64,000 nucleotides of DNA, taken from positions 1 to 64,000 of the forward strand of contig JBMYRB010000004.1 in assembly GCA_049601915.1 (NCBI GenBank). The letters run 5' to 3'. Position 1 is the stretch's first letter, and the number at the start of each line of letters is the position of its first letter. Source of the DNA: UBA8079 sp049601915 (GTDB lineage: Bacteria; Pseudomonadota; Alphaproteobacteria; UBA6615). Positions 16,614-24,112 of this stretch are shown piece after piece. The notes beneath the pieces were generated by a model that ran no database searches, had not been told where the DNA came from, and saw nothing but the letters and a program-made list of their open reading frames with translations. A program made the translations under genes and the position numbers.

Positions 16614-18081
16614 GTCGCCCATCGAAGGCGGCGGCATCTTCCAGCACGCCCGCGGCGCGGAACAGCGTCTCTTCATCGAAGGCCGGCGCGATCAGATGCA
16701 AGCCCAGGGGCAGCCCATCAGACGAGAGGCCTGCGGGGACAGATATTGCCGGCAGCCCCGCCATGGAGGCCGGGACCGTGAAGATATCGTTCAGATACAT
16801 GGCGATCGGGTCGTCCATCTTCTCGCCGATGGCGAACGCTGCGCTCGGCGTCGTCGGTGTGAGGATCACGTCGCAGCCCGCCCAGGCCGCGCGGAAATCG
16901 TCCGCGATGCGCGTACGCACCCGCTGGGCCTTCAGGTAGTAGGCGTCGTAGTAACCGGCCGAGAGCACATAAGTGCCGATCATCACCCGGCGCTGCACTT
17001 CCGCACCGAAACCCTCGGCCCGAGTCCGCTCGTAGGTGTCGGCGAGGTCTTCTCCCTCGACGCGTAATCCGTAACGAACCCCGTCATAGCGGGCCAGGTT
17101 CGAGGAGGCTTCCGCCGGTGCCACGATGTAATAGGCCGGCAGCGCGTACTTCGTGTGGGGCAGCGAGATATCGACGATCTCCGCACCCGCATCGCGCAGC
17201 CAGTCGATCCCCTGTTGCCAGAGCGCCTCGATCTCGGGCGGGGTGCCATCCATCCGGTACTCCGCCGGCACGCCAACGCGCAGCCCCCGGATGTCCCCGG
17301 TCATGGCAGTCGCAAAATCCGGCACCGGCTGGTCGATGCTGGTCGAATCCTTCGGGTCGTAACCGGCCATAGCCTGCAGCATGAGGGCTGAATCCTCGAC
17401 CGTGCGGGCGAGCGGCCCGGCCTGATCGAGCGAGCTGGCAAAGGCAATCACGCCCCAGCGCGAGCAGCGGCCGTAGGTGGGTTTCATGCCGACGATGCCG
17501 CATAAGGCACCCGGCTGGCGAATCGACCCGCCGGTATCGGTGCCGGTCGCCCCCGCCGCGATCCGCGCGGCGACGGCCGCCGCCGAACCGCCCGAAGATC
17601 CGCCGGGCACCAAGTCCTTGCCTGCGGCGTCGCCAGTCTTGGCTTTCCACGGATTGATCGTCGGCCCGTAATGGCTGGTAATGTTCGCCGAGCCCATGGC
17701 GAACTCGTCCATGTTCACCTTGCCGAGCATGATCGCGCCTGCGTCCCACAGGTTTTGGGTCACGGTCGATTCATAGCGCGGCTCAAAGCCGTCGAGGATG
17801 TGGCTACCGGCCGTGGACAGCACCCCTTCGGTGCAGAACAGATCCTTGATCGCCAGGGGAATACCGTCCAGCTGCCCCGCAGCGTCACCTTTCGCGCGGC
17901 GCGTGTCCGACGCGTCGGCCATGTATTGCGCCCGGTCGGGCGTCTCGGCGGTATAGGCGTTGAGTGCTTTCGCGTCAGCCATCGCCGACAGATAGGCGTC
18001 GGTAAGCTCGCGCGCGGTGAAGTCACCCTTGTCGAGTCCCGCGCCCGCCTGGGCAATGGTGAGGTCGGTCAGCGCGCTCAT
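16576..18081 (-). CDS. gatA: Asp-tRNA(Asn)/Glu-tRNA(Gln) amidotransferase subunit A
   Basis: GatA is the amidase subunit that hydrolyses glutamine and passes ammonia to GatB. The 501-residue product has the amidase-signature Ser-Ser-Lys triad: K79 in PLAIKDLF, cis-serine S162 in the PGGSSGGSAAAV loop and nucleophile S186 in TDTGGSIRQPGA; the S162-S186 spacing of 24 matches characterised GatA. The start overlaps the gatC stop (TAATG). The C-terminus is odd: instead of the usual aromatic tail the last 12 residues (PSFETGLRPFSG) are encoded by a dispersed palindromic repeat that also supplies the stop codon. The rest of the protein is intact and should be active. Confidence 0.97.
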   Translation of the reverse strand: MSALTDLTIAQAGAGLDKGDFTARELTDAYLSAMADAKALNAYTAETPDRAQYMADASDTRRAKGDAAGQLDGIPLAIKDLFCTEGVLSTAGSHILDGFEPRYESTVTQNLWDAGAIMLGKVNMDEFAMGSANITSHYGPTINPWKAKTGDAAGKDLVPGGSSGGSAAAVAARIAAGATGTDTGGSIRQPGALCGIVGMKPTYGRCSRWGVIAFASSLDQAGPLARTVEDSALMLQAMAGYDPKDSTSIDQPVPDFATAMTGDIRGLRVGVPAEYRMDGTPPEIEALWQQGIDWLRDAGAEIVDISLPHTKYALPAYYIVAPAEASSNLARYDGVRYGLRVEGEDLADTYERTRAEGFGAEVQRRVMIGTYVLSAGYYDAYYLKAQRVRTRIADDFRAAWAGCDVILTPTTPSAAFAIGEKMDDPIAMYLNDIFTVPASMAGLPAISVPAGLSSDGLPLGLHLIAPAFDEETLFRAAGVLEDAAAFDGRPSFETGLRPFSG

Positions 18082-18368
18082 TACTCGACCACCTTGGGCA
18101 CGGTGAAGAAGCCGTCAGCCGGGTCCGGCGCGTTGGCCAGCACGTCTTCCTGGAGGTCGCCGTCATTCATCTCGTCGGCGCGCAGGCGCTGCACCATCTC
18201 GACCGCACTGGTCATGGGTGCGACACCTTCCGTGTCGACCTCCTCGAGCTGTTCGATCCAGCCGAGGATGTTGTTGAGCTCGTCGGCGAGCGACACCAGT
18301 TCCGCGTCATCGACGTGGATTCTGGCGAGCCGCGCAATGCGACGAACGGTGTCGGTATCGAGCGCCAT
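18081..18368 (-). CDS. gatC: Asp-tRNA(Asn)/Glu-tRNA(Gln) amidotransferase subunit C
   Basis: The 95-residue GatC is the small belt subunit that wraps around the GatA-GatB interface and stabilises GatA. Typical features are VRRIARLARIHVDDAELVSLADELNNILGWIEQLEEVDTEGVAPM (family helices, residues about 8-52, given here in pieces: RIARLARI, ELNNILGWIEQL, VDTEGVAPM), and the C-terminal LRADEMNDGDL followed by NAPDPADGFFTVPKVVE. First gene of gatCAB; the 160 bases upstream to the divergent ruvX start must hold the promoters of both units. Confidence 0.96.
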   Translation of the reverse strand: MALDTDTVRRIARLARIHVDDAELVSLADELNNILGWIEQLEEVDTEGVAPMTSAVEMVQRLRADEMNDGDLQEDVLANAPDPADGFFTVPKVVE

Positions 18369-18528
18369 GAAAGACCGGTGCGTTGCAGTTCGGAAACGGC
18401 GCGGAAGCTATCACTGTCGAATTTATTCTACAAACCCGGGATTTGACCCGCGGTACCAGCATTGATCGCCGGACAAACCCGTAATGTCGCCATGGACAGC
18501 CCGGTGCAGGCGCGCCTAAACAGGGGCT

Positions 18529-18996
18529 ATGGCCATTCTCGAACCCAGCGACATGAAAGCCGCCCTGGCGCCCCGCGGGCGCCTGCTCGGCTTCGACCTC
18601 GGGACCAAGACCATCGGGCTGGCGGTATCGGATTCCATGCTCATGGTCTCCTCGCCGCTGGAGACCCTGCGCCGCACCAAGTTCACCGCCGATGCCGAGA
18701 AGCTCCTGACGCTGATCACGGAGAAAGAAGTCGGCGGGCTGGTCCTCGGCCTGCCCCGCAACATGGACGGCTCGGAGGGCCCACGCGCCCAGTCGACGCG
18801 CGCGTTTGCCAACAACATGGCGGGCAAGGTCGACCTGCCCATCACCTTCTGGGACGAACGCCTGACCACCGCGGAGGCCGAGCGGGTGCTGATCGACCAG
18901 GCGGACATGAACCGCAAGCGCCGCGGCGAGGTCATCGACAAGATGGCCGCCTCGATCATTCTCCAGAACTACCTCGACTTCCTGCGGAACAGCTGA
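18529..18996 (+). CDS. ruvX: RuvX/YqgF-type putative Holliday junction resolvase (pre-16S rRNA nuclease)
   Basis: A 155-residue RNase H-fold nuclease. The family active-site elements are present: LLGFDLGTKTIGLAVSD (first acidic residue, about residues 18-34), the GLVLGLPRNMDGSEG loop near 80, and FWDERLTTAEAERVL near 105 with the conserved D-E-R. YqgF proteins remove the extra 5' nucleotides of 16S rRNA in E. coli and have also been assigned Holliday-junction cleavage in mycobacteria. It is divergent from gatCAB, as in many alphaproteobacteria, and its stop overlaps the next start (TGATG), so the following small membrane protein is translationally coupled to it. Confidence 0.93.
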   Translation: MAILEPSDMKAALAPRGRLLGFDLGTKTIGLAVSDSMLMVSSPLETLRRTKFTADAEKLLTLITEKEVGGLVLGLPRNMDGSEGPRAQSTRAFANNMAGKVDLPITFWDERLTTAEAERVLIDQADMNRKRRGEVIDKMAASIILQNYLDFLRNS

Positions 18997-19550
18997 TGAG
19001 CAACGCGCCGGACAAAAACGAATTCCCCGAGATCACGATCGGCCCGTCGGGGTCGAAGTTCGCTACCACCATGCTATTCATGGCCGCCATGACCGGTGGG
19101 GCCTACTGGGTGGTGTTCCGCATTCTCAGCGGGGAGACCGCGCAGGATGTAACCGCCCTGCCGCTGGTAATCTGCGGCGGCGGCGGGATCGTCGCGACGA
19201 TCTGGATCTTGCTGGGCCTGCACGCACGGACCTACGGCCAACCGCAGTTCAGGATCGACGAGACGGGCATTTCGGACCCGTCTGACCGTTTCTCCATGGG
19301 TGCGATCAGCTGGGACGAGATTCGCGACGTGCGCGGCATGCCCCACAAGCAGGTGGTCTGGGTGCTGGTGGACGACAAGAAGGCGATCATGGCGCGTATG
19401 CACCCCCTGCGCCGCACGATCATCTGGTTCGATTCCGCCTTTGCGAAGAACATCATCAAGCTCAACACCTGGCGCCTGGACATCAACCGCGATCACCTGC
19501 TGGGGATACTGGCGCATTATCACCGCCGGTTCGGAAACCCGCGGCCATGA
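18996..19550 (+). CDS. Two-helix membrane protein with PH-like domain (STM3941-like)
   Basis: A 184-residue protein with two hydrophobic helices near the N-terminus (about residues 22-45 and 55-74) and a C-terminal soluble domain. The pattern PEITIGPSGSK before the first helix, then FRIDETGISDPSDRFSMGAISWDEIRDV, resembles the STM3941-like group whose soluble half is a bacterial PH-like fold. No enzyme motif is present. I chose the ATG at 18996 because it overlaps the ruvX stop (TGATG) and everything upstream in frame is the shadow of ruvX. A closely similar but frameshifted paralogue follows immediately, overlapping by four bases. Function unknown; the soluble domain is expected on the cytoplasmic side. 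Confidence 0.72.
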   Translation: MSNAPDKNEFPEITIGPSGSKFATTMLFMAAMTGGAYWVVFRILSGETAQDVTALPLVICGGGGIVATIWILLGLHARTYGQPQFRIDETGISDPSDRFSMGAISWDEIRDVRGMPHKQVVWVLVDDKKAIMARMHPLRRTIIWFDSAFAKNIIKLNTWRLDINRDHLLGILAHYHRRFGNPRP

Positions 19551-20040
19551 GCGCGAAGAAGAACGATTCCCCCGAAATCATCATCTACCCGACCCGGTCG
19601 AAGACTTTGGCGACTGTCTTCGGCTCGCTCATGTTCGCGGTGGCGGCGGTGTTCTTCCTGCTGACTCCGGACATCTATGCACGTCTGGTCGGGGCCGGCG
19701 GCCTCGTCGCCTGCGGGGCAAGCACCGTCTACGCCGCCTACCGGCTGGTCTCGAATGCGCCGGTGGTGGTGCTCAACCGGACGGCCTGTTCGACAAAGCC
19801 TCGCCGTTCTCCGTGGGCTGGATGGACTGGTCGGAGATCGAACGGATCGCGCCGCGGCGCACCTATCTGGCGCGGCTCATCGGCGTGGTGCCCAATAATG
19901 CGCGTGCAGTGTTCGCCCGCGTGCCGCCGCACCGGCGCTGGCTCGTCCGCATGCAGGCCAGCGCATTAGTGTCGACCAGCACGCGTTGGGAGAAATTGGC
20001 ATTCACTTCCATTGGCAAAACTCCTGTCAGGAACCTATGA
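19547..20040 (+). pseudogene. Frameshifted paralogue of the preceding STM3941-like membrane protein
   Basis: The N-terminal part (MSAKKNDSPEIIIYPTRSK, two hydrophobic helices, then PVVVLNR) is in one frame up to 19779. The rest (DGLFDKASPFSVGWMDWSEI and on to the stop at 20040) is in the next frame. Adding one G at 19779-19781, turning CGGAC into CGGGAC, would join them as a 164-residue protein matching the upstream neighbour, including the FS-x-G-x-x-x-W-x-E-I block. As written, translation leaves the family at residue 78 and stops at 19969. Either a genuine frameshift mutation, a programmed slip or a base-call error. The start overlaps the previous stop (ATGA). Confidence 0.65.
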
Positions 20041-20055
20041 CCGAACTGCCAGAAT

Positions 20056-20826
20056 TCATTCCCAGACTTTCCAGGGCGCGTCTCCGGCTTCCCACATCGC
20101 CTCGAGCTGGTTTTTCTCGCGCAGGGTGTCCATGGGTTGCCAGAAGCCCTCATGCTGCCAAGCCGCGAGTTCCCCGGCCTCCGCCATGCCGTTGAGGGGC
20201 GCCTGCTCCCAAACGGTGGCGTCGCCCTCGATCAGGTCGAGTACGCTTGCCTCGCAGACGAAGAACCCGCCATTGATGGTGCCGCCATCGCCGCGCGGTT
20301 TCTCGGCAAAGCGCGTCACGCGCTCGCCCTCGATCTCCGCCGCCCCGAAACGCCCAGGCGGTTGTACCGCGGTCATGGTGCAGCGTGCGCTCTGTTCCTT
20401 GTGAAAGGCCACGCTGGCCGCCACGTCGACGTCCGCGACGCCGTCCCCGTAGGTCAGGCAGAACGGCGCGTCGTCCAGATGGTCGGCCACCCGCGCGATG
20501 CGCCCGCCGGTCTGGGAGTCCGCCCCGGTATCGACCAGGGTGACCGTCCAGGGTTCTGCGGCCATGTTGTGATAGCGAATTTCATTGGTCGCGAGATCGA
20601 CCGTCACATCGGAGGAATGCAGCACGTAGTTAGCGAAATATTCCTTGATCAGGTAGCCCTTGTAGCCGAGACAGATCACGAAATCCGTGATCCCGTGATG
20701 CCCGTAAATCTTCATGATGTGCCACAGGATCGGCCGCCCGCCGATTTCGATCATCGGCTTGGGTCTGACCTCCGTTTCCTCGGCAATGCGCGTCCCGCGC
20801 CCGCCCGCCAGTATTACCGCTTTCAT
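20056..20826 (-). CDS. rfbF: Glucose-1-phosphate cytidylyltransferase
   Basis: A 256-residue nucleotidyltransferase that makes CDP-glucose from CTP and glucose-1-phosphate, the first step toward CDP-linked 3,6-dideoxyhexoses and related surface sugars. The N-terminal MKAVILAGGRGTRIAEETEV loop binds CTP/Mg2+, and RPKPMIEIGGRPILWHIMK carries the sugar-phosphate lysine; TYGDGVADVDV near 127 binds the metal, and FVCEASVLDLI near 183 is typical. The start is set at 20826 (MKAVILAGG), where homology starts and length equals characterised RfbF. It is convergent with the ruvX unit and divergent from pyrB. None of its usual partners (CDP-glucose 4,6-dehydratase) is in the window, so it is an orphan here. 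Confidence 0.93.
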   Translation of the reverse strand: MKAVILAGGRGTRIAEETEVRPKPMIEIGGRPILWHIMKIYGHHGITDFVICLGYKGYLIKEYFANYVLHSSDVTVDLATNEIRYHNMAAEPWTVTLVDTGADSQTGGRIARVADHLDDAPFCLTYGDGVADVDVAASVAFHKEQSARCTMTAVQPPGRFGAAEIEGERVTRFAEKPRGDGGTINGGFFVCEASVLDLIEGDATVWEQAPLNGMAEAGELAAWQHEGFWQPMDTLREKNQLEAMWEAGDAPWKVWE

Positions 20827-20955
20827 CATCCGGTCTCCCATTCGGCAGCCACATTGTTTTCTCATCGCCGCCCGGTTCCGTTATCGCCTTCTAGCAGAGC
20901 AGCGGGTGCGTCGCCAGAAATCGACGCCTCTCCGGGGCCGGTGCATAACAACGCC

Positions 20956-20985
20956 TTGCAATTTTCTGAGTCCCGTCCCTATATT
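20956..20985 (+). promoter_or_regulatory. Candidate pyrB promoter with very short leader
   Basis: TTGCAA (20956-20961) and TATATT (20980-20985) are 18 bases apart. A transcript starting about seven bases past the -10 element would begin at 20991-20993, two to four bases before the pyrB ATG at 20995, and no Shine-Dalgarno precedes that ATG. Confidence 0.5.
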
Positions 20986-20994
20986 CCCGCTTTA

Positions 20995-21981
20995 ATGACT
21001 GCAGCCACCACAGGCCTCTCCGCTCCCGATCAGCCAGCGGAATTCCCATTTCCACATCGTCATCTATTGGGCATCCAGGATCTATCTCCGGACGAGATCA
21101 CCTACCTGCTCGATTTATCGAACAGCTACGCGGAACATAACCGCGCGCGGGGGCCAAAATTCGACCTGATGCGCGACAAGACGCTGATCAATTTGTTCTT
21201 TGAAGATTCCACGCGCACCCGCACCAGTTTCGAACTGGCGGGCATGCGGCTGGGCGCGGATGTTATAAACATCGCGGTCGCCAACTCCTCCATCAAGAAG
21301 GGGGAGACGATCGTCGACACGGCGATGACCCTGAACGCCATGCATGCCGACGCGCTGGTTGTCCGGCACTCCAACGCGGGCGCGGTGAAACTCCTGTCGG
21401 AGAAAGTGAACTGCGCGGTCATCAACGGCGGCGACGGCAGCCACGAGCACCCCACTCAGGCGCTGCTCGACGCGCTGACGATCCGGCGCCACAAGGGAGA
21501 CCTGCAGGGGCTTCTGGTGGCACTGTGCGGCGATGTCGCCCACAGCCGAGTCGCGCGATCGAACATCTACCTGCTGCAGACCATAGGCGCGCGGGTGCGG
21601 GTCATCGCCCCGCCAACCCTGATCCCGGCGGCGATGGAACGGCTCGGCGTCGAGGTGTTCCACGACATGCGCGCCGGCCTTGAAGGCTGCGACATCGTGA
21701 TGATGCTGCGTCTCCAGCGCGAGCGTATGGAAGGGTCCTTCGTGCCGTCTGTGCATGAGTATTTCCAATTCTACGGTCTCGACTACGACAAGCTGAGCCA
21801 TGCCAAGCCGGATGCCCTGATCATGCATCCAGGCCCCATGAACCGCGGTGTGGAGATTGACTCCGACGTGGCCGATGACCTCGATCGCTCCCTGATCCGC
21901 GAACAGGTTGAAATGGGCGTCGCCGTGCGCATGGCCTGCCTCGACCTCCTCACACGCAAAAGTCTTGTGGGCACCCCATGA
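20995..21981 (+). CDS. pyrB: Aspartate carbamoyltransferase catalytic subunit
   Basis: PyrB condenses carbamoyl phosphate and aspartate to N-carbamoylaspartate, the committed step of pyrimidine synthesis. The 328-residue product has the carbamoyl-phosphate loop FEDSTRTRTSFELAG (about residues 65-79), the catalytic HPTQALLDA near 155, LCGDVAHSRVARSN near 180 and the C-terminal MHPGPMNRGVEI near 277. I start at the ATG at 20995 because homology begins just after it; in-frame sequence further upstream is the shadow of rfbF. The stop overlaps the pyrC start (ATGA). With no pyrI nearby and a degenerate pyrC partner, the enzyme is likely the large PyrB-PyrC' dodecamer type. Confidence 0.96.
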   Translation: MTAATTGLSAPDQPAEFPFPHRHLLGIQDLSPDEITYLLDLSNSYAEHNRARGPKFDLMRDKTLINLFFEDSTRTRTSFELAGMRLGADVINIAVANSSIKKGETIVDTAMTLNAMHADALVVRHSNAGAVKLLSEKVNCAVINGGDGSHEHPTQALLDALTIRRHKGDLQGLLVALCGDVAHSRVARSNIYLLQTIGARVRVIAPPTLIPAAMERLGVEVFHDMRAGLEGCDIVMMLRLQRERMEGSFVPSVHEYFQFYGLDYDKLSHAKPDALIMHPGPMNRGVEIDSDVADDLDRSLIREQVEMGVAVRMACLDLLTRKSLVGTP

Positions 21982-23273
21982 CCGGCAAGGTCGCCTATAT
22001 CAACGCCAGGGTGATTGACCCGGCGTCGGGCCTTGATGCGCCCGCCACCGCCAAGGGCGGGGTCCTGACCGACGGCACCCGTATTGTGGCGATCGGGGCT
22101 GACATATGCGCGACCGGCACGGAGATCGTCGATTGCGAGGGCGCAATCCTGACCCCTGGCCTGGTGGATATGCGCGTCGATTTCTGCGAACCCGGCAACG
22201 AGCATAAGGAAGACATCGAGAGCGGCAGCCACGCCGCTGCGGCCGGCGGTGTCACCGCGGTCGTCACCCTGCCCGACACCGACCCGGCGATCGATGATGC
22301 CTCGGTCCTCGAATTCGTGGCCCGACGCGCGCGCGATGTCAAGCTGGTCAAGGTGTTCGCCTATGCAACGGTGACGCGCAACGCCGACAGCAACGAGATC
22401 GTCGAGATGGGGCTGATGAAGCAGGCCGGCGCCGTCGCATTCACCAATGGCCGCAGTGCCGTTGCCAACGCCAAGACCCTGTCACGCGCACTCAAATACG
22501 CGCAGGCCTTCGACGCGCTGATCGTCCAGCACCCGGAAGAAGCGAGCCTTTCTAATGGCGGCGTAATGCAGTCCGGCGAGCTCGCCACGCGACTCGGCCT
22601 TCCCGGCATACCGCGCGAGGCGGAAACGATCATGATCGACCGGGACCTCGCGCTGGTGAAAATGACCGGCGGGCGCTACCACGCCGCCCACATCTCCACG
22701 GCGGAATCCGTGGCGAAGATCAGGGCGGCCAAGGCCGACGGCTTGCGGGTAACCTGCGATACAGCGCCACCTTATTTCGCGCTCAACGAGCTGGCGGTCG
22801 GCGAATACCGGACCTTCTCCAAGCTTTCGCCACCACTGCGCACGGAAGACGACCGGCAGGCGATCGTGCAGGGACTTGCCGACGGCACCGTCGACTGCAT
22901 TGCCTCCGACCATCTGCCCCAGGACCAGGAATCCAAACGGCTGCCGTTCGAGCAGGCGGAATTCGGTGCCGCGGGCCTCGAGAGCCTGCTCGCCCTTACC
23001 CTGGAGCTGGTCCACAACGGCCATCTCGAAATGTCAGCAGCACTGGCCAAGGTGACCGCCCGTCCGGCCGAGCTCCTGAACCTGCCGGTCGGACGGCTGC
23101 ATGTCGGCGGGGCCGCCGATATCGCAATATTCGACCCCGAGCGCCCCAGCCGCATCGAGCCGGACAACTTCGTTTCCAAGTCAAAAAACTCGCCCTTCGA
23201 CGGCAGGCTCGTTCAAGGCCGCGTGATCCGCACCATCGTCGACGGGCGAACCATCTATACTGACGCGTCTTAA
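21978..23273 (+). CDS. pyrC: Dihydroorotase-like protein, probably non-catalytic (PyrC')
   Basis: A 431-residue amidohydrolase of the dihydroorotase class I lineage. Active enzymes bind zinc through D-x-H-x-H-x-R-E-P-G; here the segment reads DMRVDFCEPG, so both histidines and the substrate-binding arginine are gone. The HHL/PHYL ligand region is also changed (CDTAPPYFALNE), although the HISTAESV histidine and the catalytic-position aspartate (CIASDHLPQ) remain. In Pseudomonas and many alphaproteobacteria such degenerate PyrC' proteins are required to assemble active PyrB, while a true dihydroorotase is encoded elsewhere. Coupled to pyrB by a four-base overlap and followed 21 bases later by plsY. 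Confidence 0.9.
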   Translation: MTGKVAYINARVIDPASGLDAPATAKGGVLTDGTRIVAIGADICATGTEIVDCEGAILTPGLVDMRVDFCEPGNEHKEDIESGSHAAAAGGVTAVVTLPDTDPAIDDASVLEFVARRARDVKLVKVFAYATVTRNADSNEIVEMGLMKQAGAVAFTNGRSAVANAKTLSRALKYAQAFDALIVQHPEEASLSNGGVMQSGELATRLGLPGIPREAETIMIDRDLALVKMTGGRYHAAHISTAESVAKIRAAKADGLRVTCDTAPPYFALNELAVGEYRTFSKLSPPLRTEDDRQAIVQGLADGTVDCIASDHLPQDQESKRLPFEQAEFGAAGLESLLALTLELVHNGHLEMSAALAKVTARPAELLNLPVGRLHVGGAADIAIFDPERPSRIEPDNFVSKSKNSPFDGRLVQGRVIRTIVDGRTIYTDAS

Positions 23274-23294
23274 ACCCAGCCGGGGGAAACACGC

Positions 23295-23990
23295 ATGGTC
23301 GAGGACGGCGCCAGTCCGATCATCTTCTACTGGAGTATTTTCCAGGCGACCTTCTCGGTCCCCGACTGGAAGAACCTGATTTATGGCTGGCAGGTTTTTC
23401 TGCCGCCGGTCCTGGCCTCCTACATACTCGGTAGTATTCCGTTTGGCCTGATCCTGGCCAAGCTGGCCGGCAAGGGTGACCTCCGCCAGATCGGCTCAGG
23501 CAATATCGGTGCAACCAATGTCCTGCGCACAGGTAGCAGGAAACTCGCCGCCGCGACGCTGCTTCTGGATGGTGCGAAGGGCTATATCGCCGTTTTCGTG
23601 CCCTACCTCTTTTTCGGCCCCGACGTCACCTTCTTCACCGCGCTGGCGGTCGTCCTCGGCCATCTCTTTCCTGTCTGGCTGTGGTTTCGCGGCGGTAAGG
23701 GTGTCGCCACAACACTCGGTGTCCTCCTCGGCCTGGCTTGGCCGCTGGGGCTGGCCGCGCTCGGCACCTGGATTCTCGTGGCGCTGATTTTCCGCTACTC
23801 CTCGCTTTCGGCCCTGTTCGCCGTCGCGCTCGCCCCGGCCTATGCCTGGTGGCTCGGCGAACCACAGGCCGGCGGGATCGCCATCTTCCTGGCCCTGCTG
23901 GTCTGGGTGCGCCATGCCGGCAACATCCGGCGGCTCGTGAAAGGCGAGGAATCGCGCATCAAATTCAAGCGCTCCGGCACAGCGAGTTGA
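23295..23990 (+). CDS. plsY: Glycerol-3-phosphate acyltransferase PlsY
   Basis: PlsY transfers an acyl group from acyl-phosphate to glycerol-3-phosphate, starting phospholipid synthesis in the inner membrane. The 231-residue product has five to six membrane helices. Family motifs are YILGSIPFGLILAKL (about 46-60), the GSGNIGATNVLRTG loop near 72-85 and HLFPVWLWFRGGKGVATTLGV near 126-146, where the GGKG element binds acyl-phosphate. The first 30 residues before the first PlsY helix are longer than usual; the ATG at 23295 follows a GGGGGAAAC leader and is the only convincing start. The stop overlaps the presumed original dprA start (TTGA). Confidence 0.94.
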   Translation: MVEDGASPIIFYWSIFQATFSVPDWKNLIYGWQVFLPPVLASYILGSIPFGLILAKLAGKGDLRQIGSGNIGATNVLRTGSRKLAAATLLLDGAKGYIAVFVPYLFFGPDVTFFTALAVVLGHLFPVWLWFRGGKGVATTLGVLLGLAWPLGLAALGTWILVALIFRYSSLSALFAVALAPAYAWWLGEPQAGGIAIFLALLVWVRHAGNIRRLVKGEESRIKFKRSGTAS

Positions 23991-24106
23991 CCGTCCTGCG
24001 TCGCGGAGGTCATCCTCGCGGGCGTGGACGAGAAACCGATATCAAAACCGAACGCCGCGACCGGCTGCGCCTGATCCGGACCGAGAGCATCGGACCCGTG
24101 ACCTAG
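23987..24106 (+). pseudogene. dprA: Severed 5' segment of dprA ending at an in-frame TAG
   Basis: From a TTG that overlaps the plsY stop, this frame reads through ...RRDRLRLIRTESIGPVT and then TAG (24104-24106), followed in the same frame by REL-MDHFESAGDAIDALP, the remainder of the DprA N-terminal domain. Family members have an aromatic residue (Phe or Tyr) where the TAG stands in GPVT-(F/Y)-R. A one-base change from TAT or TAC to TAG explains it. Confidence 0.65.
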
Positions 24107-24112
24107 CGAGAG

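Noticed and set aside
18369..18528. Riboswitch or T-box in front of gatC
   Set aside because: No leader structure or specifier could be seen, and the gap is only 160 bases shared with ruvX.
20137..20994. Long upstream extension of the pyrB reading frame
   Set aside because: It is the mirror image of rfbF and shows arginine/alanine-rich composition; pyrB homology begins at 20995.
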